From an uncultured Acidobacteriota bacterium (GTDB lineage Bacteria > Acidobacteriota > Vicinamibacteria > Vicinamibacterales > UBA8438): DNA of 5,682 nucleotides. The notes under the pieces were generated by a model. That model was given only the letters and a program-made list of their open reading frames with translations. It was not told where the DNA came from and did no database searches. Positions 1 through 5,682 of the stretch are shown here, in pieces. Position 1 is the first letter of the stretch. The number at the start of each line of letters is the position of its first letter. The position numbers and the translations under genes were made by a program. The stretch spans positions 1 through 5,682 of the forward strand of contig CAJWMX010000215.1 of assembly GCA_913043805.1 (NCBI GenBank). Direction: 5' to 3'.

Positions 1-759
1 GAGATAGAACCCCGGCGCGGCGAAGAGCAGGCTGTCGATCCGGTCGAGCACGCCCCCGTGGCCAGGAATGAGACCGGAGGCGTCCTTCACCCCGGCGCCA
101 CGCTTCAACTGGGACTCGAACAGATCGCCCGCAATCCCCAGCGCCACCAACAGCACCCCCACCAACGCGCTCGACCCGGCGGTGGGCCCCGAGATGACCG
201 TCGACCCCACCAGGCCCATGAAGAGGGCACCGGCCGCCAGACCAAACAGGGCACCCTCGATCGTCTTGCCGGGGCTGATGGCGGGGGCCAGCGGGCGACG
301 ACCGAGCCAGCGCCCCCCGTAGTACTGGGCCGTATCGCTGACCATGATGGTGGCCAGCACGAGCAGGACCACACCCGCCCCTTCGGTCATTCTGAGCTGC
401 ACCAGGACCCCGACCGGTACCCCGAGGTACACGAGCGGCAGGAGCGACGCCGAGACGTCGAGCAACAACTCCTTGCCGCGTCTCGCCGTGGTGAGGCTCA
501 CGATGCTGAGGGCCAGCCCGGTCGTCACGAGGCCGACCAGCGTCACGTCGTACGCCACCGCGATGGCCACGACCAACACGGCCACCACCACCAGTGGACC
601 GGGAACGATGGCGCCGAAGGCGCGGCTCAGTCCGAGATACTCGACGCCACCGCCTACCAGGGCCAGCACCGCGAGCACGAGGGTGCCGACGGGAGGCAGG
701 AGCCAAATGGTGCCGATGACGACCGGGAGAAGCGCGAGCGCGCTGAGGACGCGGGTCAC
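1..759 (-). CDS. cdsA: Phosphatidate cytidylyltransferase (CDP-diacylglycerol synthase), 3' end cut by the window
   Basis: This inner-membrane enzyme makes CDP-diacylglycerol from phosphatidic acid and CTP, the branch point to all major phospholipids. I read 253 codons from a GTG at 757-759, the only start candidate after the uppS stop; no stop is reached before the window edge. The N-terminal half is a series of hydrophobic, probably membrane-spanning segments. Conserved blocks follow: VSDTAQYYGGR around residues 140-150, SPGKTIEG from residue 162, and the family signature at residues 216-242 (SQLKR, then KD, then PGHGGVLDRID), with acidic residues D226, D239 and D242 in the expected metal-binding places. 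Family members end soon after this signature, so perhaps only about ten residues are missing. An AAGGG at 772-776 on the minus strand overlaps the uppS stop, 12 nt from the GTG, which is rather far for a ribosome site. Translational coupling to uppS is likely (inference). Confidence 0.95.
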   Translation of the reverse strand, partial: MTRVLSALALLPVVIGTIWLLPPVGTLVLAVLALVGGGVEYLGLSRAFGAIVPGPLVVVAVLVVAIAVAYDVTLVGLVTTGLALSIVSLTTARRGKELLLDVSASLLPLVYLGVPVGVLVQLRMTEGAGVVLLVLATIMVSDTAQYYGGRWLGRRPLAPAISPGKTIEGALFGLAAGALFMGLVGSTVISGPTAGSSALVGVLLVALGIAGDLFESQLKRGAGVKDASGLIPGHGGVLDRIDSLLFAAPGFYL

Positions 760-774
760 GGAGCGGTAGGACCC

Positions 775-1557
775 TTAGCCGACGACGACGGGTCGGGTGA
801 TCCCGCCGTAACGCCGCTCCCGCTTCTGATAGTCCAGGATCGCCTGCAGTAGATGACGAGCCCGGAAGTCCGGCCACAAGGTCTCGGTTACCCAGATCTC
901 GGCATACGCGATCTGCCAAAGTAGGAAGTTGCTGACCCGCATCTCACCGCTCGTCCGGATCAGCAGGTCGGGATCAGGCTGGCCGGCGGTGTAGAGCAGG
1001 TCACCGAACCGCTGCTCGTCCAGCTCAGAAGGCTCGAGCTCCTGGCGCACGGCTCGCCGGGCCGCCTCGACGATCTCGGCCCGGCCTCCATAGTTGAGCG
1101 CGATGTTGAACAACATGCCGCCATTGGCGCTGGTGCGTTCCTGCCCCGCATCCAGTTCCTGCTGGACATCGGCGGGCAGGTCTTCTGGTCGGCCGATGAC
1201 ACGGAACCGAATGTCGTTGGCCTGCAGGTTCTCGAGTTCGAGACGCAGGTAGCGCTTCAGCAGGCCCATGAGCACCGACACCTCGGCCGGTGGCCGCTTC
1301 CAGTTCTCGACCGAGAACGCGTAGAGCGTGAGGACGTCAATCCCGAGACGAGCGGAGGTTTCCACGACGTCACGCACGGCGTCGATTCCGGCTCGATGTC
1401 CTTCGACGCGTGGCAGGTGGCGCTGCGCGGCCCAGCGCCCGTTGCCGTCCATGATCACGGCAACGTGGGCCGGCAGCCGATCGAAGTCGACCTCTCGGGC
1501 AAGCTCCGCTTCGGGAGAACCAGCAGGAGCCCAGGCCAGCAGATCTTGGAGACTCAT
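775..1557 (-). CDS. uppS: Undecaprenyl-diphosphate synthase (cis-prenyltransferase)
   Basis: This cytosolic enzyme condenses eight isopentenyl diphosphates onto farnesyl diphosphate to make C55 undecaprenyl diphosphate, the lipid carrier for peptidoglycan and surface glycans. The 260-residue protein is close to the usual length. Visible motifs: HVAVIMDGNGRWA at residues 31-43 with the catalytic Asp at 37, GHRAG at 53-57, LTLYAFSVENWKRP at 76-89, LNYGGRAEI at 154-162, and the diphosphate-binding region DLLIRTSGE..R.SNF at 197-211 (R201, R207, S209) with E220 downstream. All key residues are present. The ATG at 1557 is the only usable start: an in-frame stop lies ten codons upstream with no start codon between. 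The ribosome site is weak (GGCGAG, about 10 nt upstream). The gene follows truA after 62 nt containing its own candidate promoter and precedes cdsA by 15 nt. The uppS-cdsA order is common in bacteria. Confidence 0.97.
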   Translation of the reverse strand: MSLQDLLAWAPAGSPEAELAREVDFDRLPAHVAVIMDGNGRWAAQRHLPRVEGHRAGIDAVRDVVETSARLGIDVLTLYAFSVENWKRPPAEVSVLMGLLKRYLRLELENLQANDIRFRVIGRPEDLPADVQQELDAGQERTSANGGMLFNIALNYGGRAEIVEAARRAVRQELEPSELDEQRFGDLLYTAGQPDPDLLIRTSGEMRVSNFLLWQIAYAEIWVTETLWPDFRARHLLQAILDYQKRERRYGGITRPVVVG

Positions 1558-1589
1558 GGGACGAACACTCGCCGCGTGCGGGCGCTAAA

Positions 1590-1614
1590 TCGCTATGATA
1601 CAAGCTGTTAGCGA
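1590..1614. repeat. Short inverted repeat overlapping the uppS promoter
   Basis: TCGCTA at 1590-1595 and TAGCGA at 1609-1614 are perfect 6-bp inverted arms separated by 13 bp. A second CGCTAA at 1583-1588 could pair instead with TTAGCG at 1608-1613. The dyad spans the -10 element and part of the spacer of the candidate uppS promoter. It could be a regulator site or chance; the arms are short and no known operator is recognised. Confidence 0.3.
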
Positions 1615-1623
1615 CCCGTTCAA
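1595..1623 (-). promoter_or_regulatory. Candidate sigma70-type promoter for uppS-cdsA
   Basis: On the minus strand TTGAAC (1618-1623) and TATCAT (1595-1600) are separated by exactly 17 nt. They match the -35 consensus at 4 of 6 and the -10 consensus at 5 of 6 positions. The -35 hexamer overlaps the truA stop codon (1620-1622). Transcription would start near 1588, giving a leader of about 30 nt before the uppS ATG. This is a sequence match only, but the AT-rich patch stands out in a GC-rich window and lies in the largest gap of the minus-strand cluster. Confidence 0.55.
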
Positions 1624-2414
1624 GCACTCGAGTTGTACTCGACGCGCATCAGAAAGAGACCGTGTGGTGGCGCCGTTCGCCCGGCAGCATCCCGCTCGGG
1701 ATGGTCGAGCGCGCGCAGGATCGCGTCGGGAGGCAGCCGCTCGGTGGCAATGTCGACGAGGGTGCCGACGATGATCCGCACCATGTGCCGGAGGAACCCC
1801 GCCCCATGGATGTCAATCGTGGTCAGCTCGGCCGTCGGATGGCTCGCCGAGGCGCCCGCCGCGCCACGTCCGACCGTGATCGCATGTAGCTCCCGCACCG
1901 TGGTCTGGACGTCGCTCCCGACCGCCTGAAACGCCGTGAAATCATGGGTCCCGACCAATGGCTGCGCCAGCGCTTCGAGATGGGCGGGGTCGGTCAGGGT
2001 CGGCACCGACCAGGCGAAGCGGCGTTCGAAGGGGGTCACGACCTGGCCATGCAGCAGCCGGTAGCGGTAGCGTTTGGCCGTGGCGTCGAACCTGGCGTGG
2101 AAGGTGTCGGCCGCCGGCGACGACGCCAGCACCCGTACATCAGATGGAAGTGTGGCGTTGAGCGCACGGGCCAGCGCGTCGGCGTCGACGCTGGTGCGCA
2201 TCGTCACGCTGGCAACCTGCCCGAGGGCGTGGACCCCGGCGTCGGTCCGCCCAGCTCCCACCAGGCTCACCGAAGCGTCGCCGGCCAGCGGCTCGAGGGC
2301 GGTCTCGATCGCGCCTTGCACCGACGGGCCATTCTGCTGACGTTGCCACCCCACATAGGCGGCGCCGTCGTAGGCCAGCGTGAGCTTGAAGGTGCGCGTG
2401 GACAGACCAGACAC
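1620..2414 (-). CDS. truA: tRNA pseudouridine(38-40) synthase TruA
   Basis: This cytosolic enzyme isomerises uridine to pseudouridine at positions 38, 39 and 40 in the anticodon arm of many tRNAs. The protein has 264 residues, near the roughly 270 of E. coli TruA. Motifs in order: LAYDGAAYVGWQRQ from residue 13, GRTDAGVHA at 55-63 with the catalytic Asp at 58, the FDATAKRYRYRL block containing the conserved active-site tyrosine, GAGFLRHMVRIIVGTL, and a C-terminal GRTAPPHGLFLMRVEY. The start is a GTG at 2412-2414, with a strong ribosome site GGGGGA at 2423-2428, 8 nt upstream. The gene lies 19 nt downstream of the pyrE stop in the same direction and is probably cotranscribed with it. No key residue is missing. 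Confidence 0.96.
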   Translation of the reverse strand: MSGLSTRTFKLTLAYDGAAYVGWQRQQNGPSVQGAIETALEPLAGDASVSLVGAGRTDAGVHALGQVASVTMRTSVDADALARALNATLPSDVRVLASSPAADTFHARFDATAKRYRYRLLHGQVVTPFERRFAWSVPTLTDPAHLEALAQPLVGTHDFTAFQAVGSDVQTTVRELHAITVGRGAAGASASHPTAELTTIDIHGAGFLRHMVRIIVGTLVDIATERLPPDAILRALDHPERDAAGRTAPPHGLFLMRVEYNSSA

Positions 2415-2433
2415 GCGCGTTATCCCCCGATCG

Positions 2434-3009
2434 TCAGCGTCCGGGCCGAGACCCGGGCTTCACGACCAGCTCGCCGCGGGCGCAGCGAGGACACTCCGAG
2501 GGCTCGTAGGCGGGAAGCGGAATCTGCACGAGCGCGTCGAACGGCACGGAGAAGCTGACCGGCTCCTCTCCACGATCGATGATGGCCGCCGCGCCGACGA
2601 CCTCCCCGCCCTCCGCCGTCGCCACGTCGATGGTCTCGCGCGTGGAGCCGCCCGTGGTCACGACGTCTTCGACCACCAGCACGCGGGCGCCGGGCTCGAT
2701 CCGAAAGCCCCGCCGCAGCTGAAGCTCGCCATCCTTGCGCTCGGCGAACATCGCCGGCACACCGAGCGCGCGCGCCACTTCATGCCCGATGATGACGCCT
2801 CCCAGCGCCGGCGACAGGACGAGGGCGGGTTGTAGGCGCTCGGCGGTTTCGGCGAGCGAGCGGCCGAGTGCCGCGGCATGCTCCGGATAGCGAAGTACCT
2901 GCGCGCACTGCAGATACCCCCCGCTGTGTAGCCCGGAGGACAGCTGGAAGTGTCCTTCGAGCAGCCCCTCGCAGCGACGAAAGAGATCGAGAACGGTCGT
3001 GGAATCCAT
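2434..3009 (-). CDS. pyrE: Orotate phosphoribosyltransferase
   Basis: This cytosolic enzyme transfers phosphoribose from PRPP to orotate to form orotidine 5'-monophosphate in de novo pyrimidine synthesis. The protein has 191 residues. GHFQLSSGLHSGGYLQ at 19-34 is the typical N-terminal block, E90-R91-K92 belongs to the conserved loop region, and the PRPP-binding loop VVEDVVTTGGST covers 112-123. The C-terminus carries ECPRC at 172-176 followed by KPGSR, a cysteine-containing tail found in one branch of PyrE proteins (for example Thermus-like forms, from memory) and absent from the enterobacterial enzyme. The ATG at 3007-3009 is the only sensible start and fits the family N-terminus, although no clear Shine-Dalgarno precedes it. 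It is the first gene of the minus-strand cluster and diverges from the glycosyltransferase pair. Confidence 0.95.
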   Translation of the reverse strand: MDSTTVLDLFRRCEGLLEGHFQLSSGLHSGGYLQCAQVLRYPEHAAALGRSLAETAERLQPALVLSPALGGVIIGHEVARALGVPAMFAERKDGELQLRRGFRIEPGARVLVVEDVVTTGGSTRETIDVATAEGGEVVGAAAIIDRGEEPVSFSVPFDALVQIPLPAYEPSECPRCARGELVVKPGSRPGR

Positions 3010-3056
3010 GGGCGAGGTTGGGCGTCGGTACGGCCCGACGGCCGACCGGTGCCAGA

Positions 3057-3078
3057 GAGTATACCTTCGGGTACACTC
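3057..3078. promoter_or_regulatory. Dyad with TTCG centre in the pyrE / glycosyltransferase divergent region
   Basis: The 74-bp space between the pyrE ATG and the GT2 GTG contains GAGTATACC (3057-3065), TTCG (3066-3069) and GGTACACTC (3070-3078). These are 9-bp inverted arms with one mismatch. As plus-strand RNA this would be a hairpin capped by a C(UUCG)G tetraloop, ending 5 nt before the GT2 start; as minus-strand RNA the mismatch becomes a G-U pair. The minus-strand reading TATACT (3058-3063) is a 5-of-6 match to a -10 element for pyrE, but I find no good -35 at 16-18 nt. The dyad could be an operator shared by the divergent genes, an RNA hairpin shaping GT2 translation, or coincidence. 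Confidence 0.35.
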
Positions 3079-3083
3079 GCCGC

Positions 3084-3845
3084 GTGCCCAAGTTGTCGGT
3101 GACGATCATCACCTTGAATGAGGCCCGCAACATCGAGGCGGCCCTCGAGTCGGTGTCCTGGGCCGACGAGGTGATCGTGGTGGACTCGGGAAGCAGCGAC
3201 GAGACGGTGGGCATCGCCACCCGCCTCGGCGCCCGGGTCAGCGAGCGTGCGTGGTCCGGGTACGGTGCGCAGAAGGACCACGCGGCCGGCCTCGCCGCCC
3301 ACGAGTGGGTGCTGTCGCTCGACGCCGACGAACGGGTCACACCGGAGCTCGCGGCGGAGATCCAGGGCGTGCTCTCACACGACCCACCCCATGCCGGCTA
3401 CCGCATCCCGAGGACCACCCGCTACCTGGGACAGTGGTTGAAGACCACCGACTTCTACCCGGACCACCAACTCAGGCTCTACGACCGTCGCGCCGGCCGC
3501 TGGAGCCGGGCCCCGGTCCACGAGTCCGTGCAGCTTGACGGCGTGGTCGGAACGCTCCGACACGACCTGCATCACTACGCCTACGAGGATCTGTCGGCGC
3601 ACGTCCGCACGATCAACGACTACACCACCCTGGCAGCCGCCGACCGGTTCGAACGCGGGCGGCGCGCGGGCATGCTCGACCTCCTCATCCGCCCACCGCT
3701 GGCGTTCGCGCGAAACTACCTGCTGCGCCGCGGATGCCTGCAGGGCGTCGCCGGCCTGGTGGTCTCCATGATGAACGCGTACTACGTGTTCCTGAAGCAC
3801 GCCAAGCTGCGCGAGCTCGGGCTGCGGGCCGGACGCAAAGACTGA
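3084..3845 (+). CDS. Glycosyltransferase family 2, WaaE/KdtX-like
   Basis: This is a probable cytosolic-face glycosyltransferase for lipopolysaccharide inner core or a related surface glycan, using a nucleotide-sugar donor. The 253-residue protein has a GT-A domain: LSVTIITLNEARNIE from residue 4, VIVVDSGSSDET at 30-41, and the metal/nucleotide-binding DAD at 80-82 within SLDADER. A VHES segment follows in the acceptor half. The C-terminal stretch with RNYLLRRG, GLVVSMMNAYYVFLKHAKL resembles the membrane-associated tail of WaaE/KdtX proteins. I chose the GTG at 3084-3086 because the family begins immediately before LSVTIITLNE. The open frame continues to 2868, but that part is antisense to pyrE and has no family resemblance. 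No clear ribosome site is present. The exact sugar and acceptor cannot be read from sequence; WaaE enzymes add glucose to heptose I, but the wider family varies. Confidence 0.88.
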   Translation: MPKLSVTIITLNEARNIEAALESVSWADEVIVVDSGSSDETVGIATRLGARVSERAWSGYGAQKDHAAGLAAHEWVLSLDADERVTPELAAEIQGVLSHDPPHAGYRIPRTTRYLGQWLKTTDFYPDHQLRLYDRRAGRWSRAPVHESVQLDGVVGTLRHDLHHYAYEDLSAHVRTINDYTTLAAADRFERGRRAGMLDLLIRPPLAFARNYLLRRGCLQGVAGLVVSMMNAYYVFLKHAKLRELGLRAGRKD

Positions 3846-3849
3846 GGGA
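3844..3849 (+). promoter_or_regulatory. Ribosome binding site of the GT4 gene
   Basis: GAGGGA overlaps the TGA stop of the GT2 gene and sits 6 nt before the ATG at 3856. This is the clearest plus-strand ribosome site in the window. It fixes the GT4 start and suggests the two genes are translated from one message, possibly coupled. Confidence 0.7.
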
Positions 3850-3855
3850 CACGCG

Positions 3856-4986
3856 ATGTTCTCCCTCCATGTCGATACAGCGCGAACGTGGCGAGGCGGC
3901 CAGAACCAGGTACTCCTCACCGTACTGGGCTTGCGTTCTCACGGACATCGCGCCGCGCTAGTGGCGCACCCCGATGGCGAATTGCAGCGCCGGGCGTCGG
4001 AAGGGCCAGATCTGATCCCGATCGCCAACACCGGCGAGATGGACTTCGGGGCCGCCTGGCGTCTCTCACGAGTGCTCCGCACGATGCGACCAGACGTCGT
4101 GCATGCGCACGACGCGCACGCGGTCGCGATGATCGCTCTGGCCCGATCGCTGGGGCGCCTCGATCCACTCCCGCGCTTCGTCGTTTCCAGACGGGTTGAT
4201 TTCCACATTCGCGGCAACGCCTTCTCGCGCTGGAAGTACAGCCAGGTCGACCTCTTCCTGTGCGCGTCGAACGCAATCCGACAGATGCTCATCGGGGATG
4301 GCGTGCCGACCGATCGAACGAGCACCGTCCACGACGGATGCGACCTCGAGCGGGTTGCCGCCGCGTCGGCCCTGGACGTACATCAGGAGTTGTGGCTACC
4401 TCGGAGCGCACCGGTCGTCGGCAACGTCGCCGCGCTGGTCCCACACAAAGGACATCGCTATCTGGTGAACGCCGCCGCGGCGGTGGTGCGCGAGGTGCCC
4501 GATGCCAGGTTCGTGATCATCGGCGAGGGTGAGCTGGAGGGATCGCTTCGACGCCAGATCAAGGAGCTGCACTTGGAGAAGCACGTCCTCCTAGCTGGCT
4601 TTCGAGCAGACGCGTTGTCGCTGCAGAAGAGCTTCGATCTGTTCGCGATGAGCTCGGTGACCGAGGGCATGGGTTCGGTGTTACTCGACGCGATGGAGAT
4701 CGGTCAGCCGATTGTCGCGACCTCGGCCGGTGGCATTCCCGAAGTGGTGGTGGACGGCCAGACCGGCGTCCTCGTTCCTCCCCGGGACGCGCCCGCGCTC
4801 GCCGCCGCCATCGTCAGGCTGCTTCGGGACCCGGAGCGACAGACGCGGCTTGGCGCCGCCGCCCGGACGCGAGTTCGAAAGTCGTTCAGCGTTGAGCGAA
4901 TGGTCCAGCGGATACTCGCCGCCTACGACCGCCTGGCCGGCACACCCCGCGCAACGGACACTGCTCGTCCCGCTGCGGCCGGTTGA
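3856..4986 (+). CDS. Glycosyltransferase family 4 (GT-B fold), probable LPS core/surface glycan enzyme
   Basis: This is a retaining GT-B glycosyltransferase of 376 residues. The N-terminal acceptor domain opens with HVDTARTWRGGQNQVLLTV (residues 5-23), a glycine-rich loop typical of GT4 enzymes, and contains RPDVVHAHDAHA at 78-89. The C-terminal donor domain starts near residue 187 (VGNVAALVPHKGH) and includes VIIGEGELEG, LLAGFR and the nucleotide-sugar site TEGMGSVLLDAME at 269-281. There the usual E-x7-E pair reads E270 and D278, a conservative change common in related enzymes. TSAGGIPEVVVDG follows at 289-301. No signal peptide or membrane segment is evident. It lies 10 nt after the GT2 gene, so the two probably act on the same glycan. 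Its last 33 codons overlap the opposite-strand DUF2400 gene. The donor and acceptor sugars are not determinable here. Confidence 0.92.
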   Translation: MFSLHVDTARTWRGGQNQVLLTVLGLRSHGHRAALVAHPDGELQRRASEGPDLIPIANTGEMDFGAAWRLSRVLRTMRPDVVHAHDAHAVAMIALARSLGRLDPLPRFVVSRRVDFHIRGNAFSRWKYSQVDLFLCASNAIRQMLIGDGVPTDRTSTVHDGCDLERVAAASALDVHQELWLPRSAPVVGNVAALVPHKGHRYLVNAAAAVVREVPDARFVIIGEGELEGSLRRQIKELHLEKHVLLAGFRADALSLQKSFDLFAMSSVTEGMGSVLLDAMEIGQPIVATSAGGIPEVVVDGQTGVLVPPRDAPALAAAIVRLLRDPERQTRLGAAARTRVRKSFSVERMVQRILAAYDRLAGTPRATDTARPAAAG

Positions 4987-5682
4987 ATCCGCACGCCTCC
5001 ATCATCCCGAGGTGACACATCGAAAAGTCGTAGCGCACCGGATCTTCCGGATCGATACGACGGAGCGAGGCGGTGATCTCGCGCGCCATCCCCCAGCCCG
5101 GGCTCTTGTAGCGGGTCAGGCGAAGACAACGTCCCACGCGAATGATGTGGGTGTCGAGTGGCACAATGAGCTGTGACGGCGTCACTCCGCGCCAAAGCCC
5201 GAGGTCGACCGCGTCCCGACGCACCATCCAACGGAGGAAGAGATTGAGCCGCTTGCAGGCACTGCCCTGGCTCGGCTCGGGGAAGAAGTAGTGCACCCCA
5301 CGCCGCCCGCTGACGGGTCGGCCGTAGGCGGCGTCCAGGTCATACTCGCGCGCTCGACGGGAGAAGTGGTCGAGCGCGGACCCGACGTCGGAATCGTCCG
5401 TCGCGAGCCCCGCCACGAAGCTTGCCTCGAGTGACCCAGCCTCCGAGAGCATCTGGCCCAAGACCCAGAGCAGGGCGACAAGGTCGTCATGACGTATCCA
5501 CCGGTGCCCGAGGTGGCGCATCCGGTCGCGGTGGCGGTCGGGTTCGAAACGACGGACGAAGGCCGCTGGATGGGGCCCCATGACCTCGAGCAGGGCGTCG
5601 GTCGCCGCCAGGACGCTCGCCACCCGCCCGAACGCCAGACCGGCGGCGCCCGCCATCGCGAGGCCGCCGAGCGCGCCGATGG
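4886..5682 (-). CDS. DUF2400 / TIGR02757 family protein, 5' end beyond the window
   Basis: This is a conserved bacterial family without an established function that I know of. The frame is open to the right edge. An internal ATG at 5654-5656 gives 256 residues, but the open codons before it (through GALGGLAMAGAAGLAFGRVASV) look like the conserved family block, and members normally have several dozen residues more at the N-terminus, so the true start is outside. Numbering from that ATG: family-defining GSACKRLNLFLRWMVR at 131-146, DLGLW at 151-155, PSQLIVPLDTHIIRVGRCL at 160-179, DPEDPVRYDF at 202-211, and cysteines at 214, 222, 233 and 239. The PLDTHIIRV stretch recalls the VDTHIFRV catalytic-Asp region of endonuclease III, and the late cysteines could bind a metal or cluster (inference). 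It converges on the GT4 gene and overlaps it by 101 bp. Confidence 0.88.
   Translation of the reverse strand, partial: IGALGGLAMAGAAGLAFGRVASVLAATDALLEVMGPHPAAFVRRFEPDRHRDRMRHLGHRWIRHDDLVALLWVLGQMLSEAGSLEASFVAGLATDDSDVGSALDHFSRRAREYDLDAAYGRPVSGRRGVHYFFPEPSQGSACKRLNLFLRWMVRRDAVDLGLWRGVTPSQLIVPLDTHIIRVGRCLRLTRYKSPGWGMAREITASLRRIDPEDPVRYDFSMCHLGMMEACGFNRPQRDEQCPLRGVCRPGGRRRRVSAGPFAQR

Noticed and set aside
541..610. Run of GCC/ACC-type triplets resembling a short tandem repeat
   Set aside because: It is simply the Val/Ala-rich membrane segment of CdsA read on the opposite strand; there is no regular repeat unit.
58..852. Plus-strand open frame of 264 codons opposite cdsA
   Set aside because: The minus strand reads a full CdsA with its family signature. 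The plus frame gives a low-complexity protein rich in His, Gln, Arg and Gly with no family resemblance, as expected opposite a GC-rich gene.
1944..2558. Plus-strand open frame of 204 codons opposite truA and pyrE
   Set aside because: It crosses two well-supported minus-strand genes, has biased Arg/Gly/His composition and no recognisable domain.
3018..3076. Possible plus-strand promoter for the GT2 gene (TTGGGC, TATACC and TACACT elements)
   Set aside because: The -35-like and -10-like hexamers are not at a usable spacing and match poorly, so no plus-strand promoter is called.
2868..3083. N-terminal extension of the GT2 frame back to an ATG at 2868
   Set aside because: This part is antisense to the pyrE 5' half and crosses its start. 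The GT2 family begins at the LSVTIITLNE strand just after the GTG at 3084.
2658..3340. Minus-strand open frames upstream of and across pyrE (2658-3302 and 2780-3340)
   Set aside because: They are out of frame with PyrE and run through the divergent region into the GT2 gene; the translations show no family features.
3375..3920. Minus-strand open frame of 181 codons opposite the GT2 gene
   Set aside because: It is a shadow of the GT2 coding sequence and extends into the GT4 start; no domain or ribosome site supports it.
4975..5100. Intrinsic terminator for the GT4 or DUF2400 transcript
   Set aside because: No GC-rich hairpin followed by a T-run is visible on either strand near the convergent stops.

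Overview
The window looks like ordinary chromosome from a GC-rich, Gram-negative bacterium. Codon third positions are mostly G or C, which also explains the many long open frames opposite real genes. A lipopolysaccharide-type glycosyltransferase pair next to undecaprenyl and phospholipid genes fits a didermal cell. The protein style suggests Acidobacteriota (Vicinamibacteria-like) to me, but this is only an impression and other GC-rich phyla are possible. I see no mobile element, CRISPR array, tRNA, rRNA or phage signature.

Left half, all on the minus strand and transcribed right to left: pyrE (orotate phosphoribosyltransferase), truA (tRNA pseudouridine 38-40 synthase), uppS (undecaprenyl-diphosphate synthase) and cdsA (CDP-diacylglycerol synthase, cut by the left edge). 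Spacing is 19 nt for pyrE-truA, 62 nt for truA-uppS and 15 nt for uppS-cdsA. The 62-nt gap holds a good sigma70-type promoter candidate, so uppS-cdsA may be a separately driven pair supplying membrane lipid intermediates.

Right half: diverging from pyrE across a 74-bp region are two plus-strand genes 10 nt apart, a WaaE/KdtX-like GT2 glycosyltransferase and a GT4 glycosyltransferase. They probably act in succession on a lipopolysaccharide core or similar surface glycan. The 74-bp region contains an imperfect 9-bp dyad around TTCG, which overlaps the best -10-like element for pyrE.

At the right edge a minus-strand gene of the DUF2400/TIGR02757 family runs into the glycosyltransferase pair. 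It overlaps the GT4 gene tail-to-tail by 101 bp, and its 5' end lies beyond the window. I found no convincing new system. The best leads are this overlap, the endonuclease III-like motif plus cysteines in the DUF2400 protein, and the two candidate regulatory dyads.
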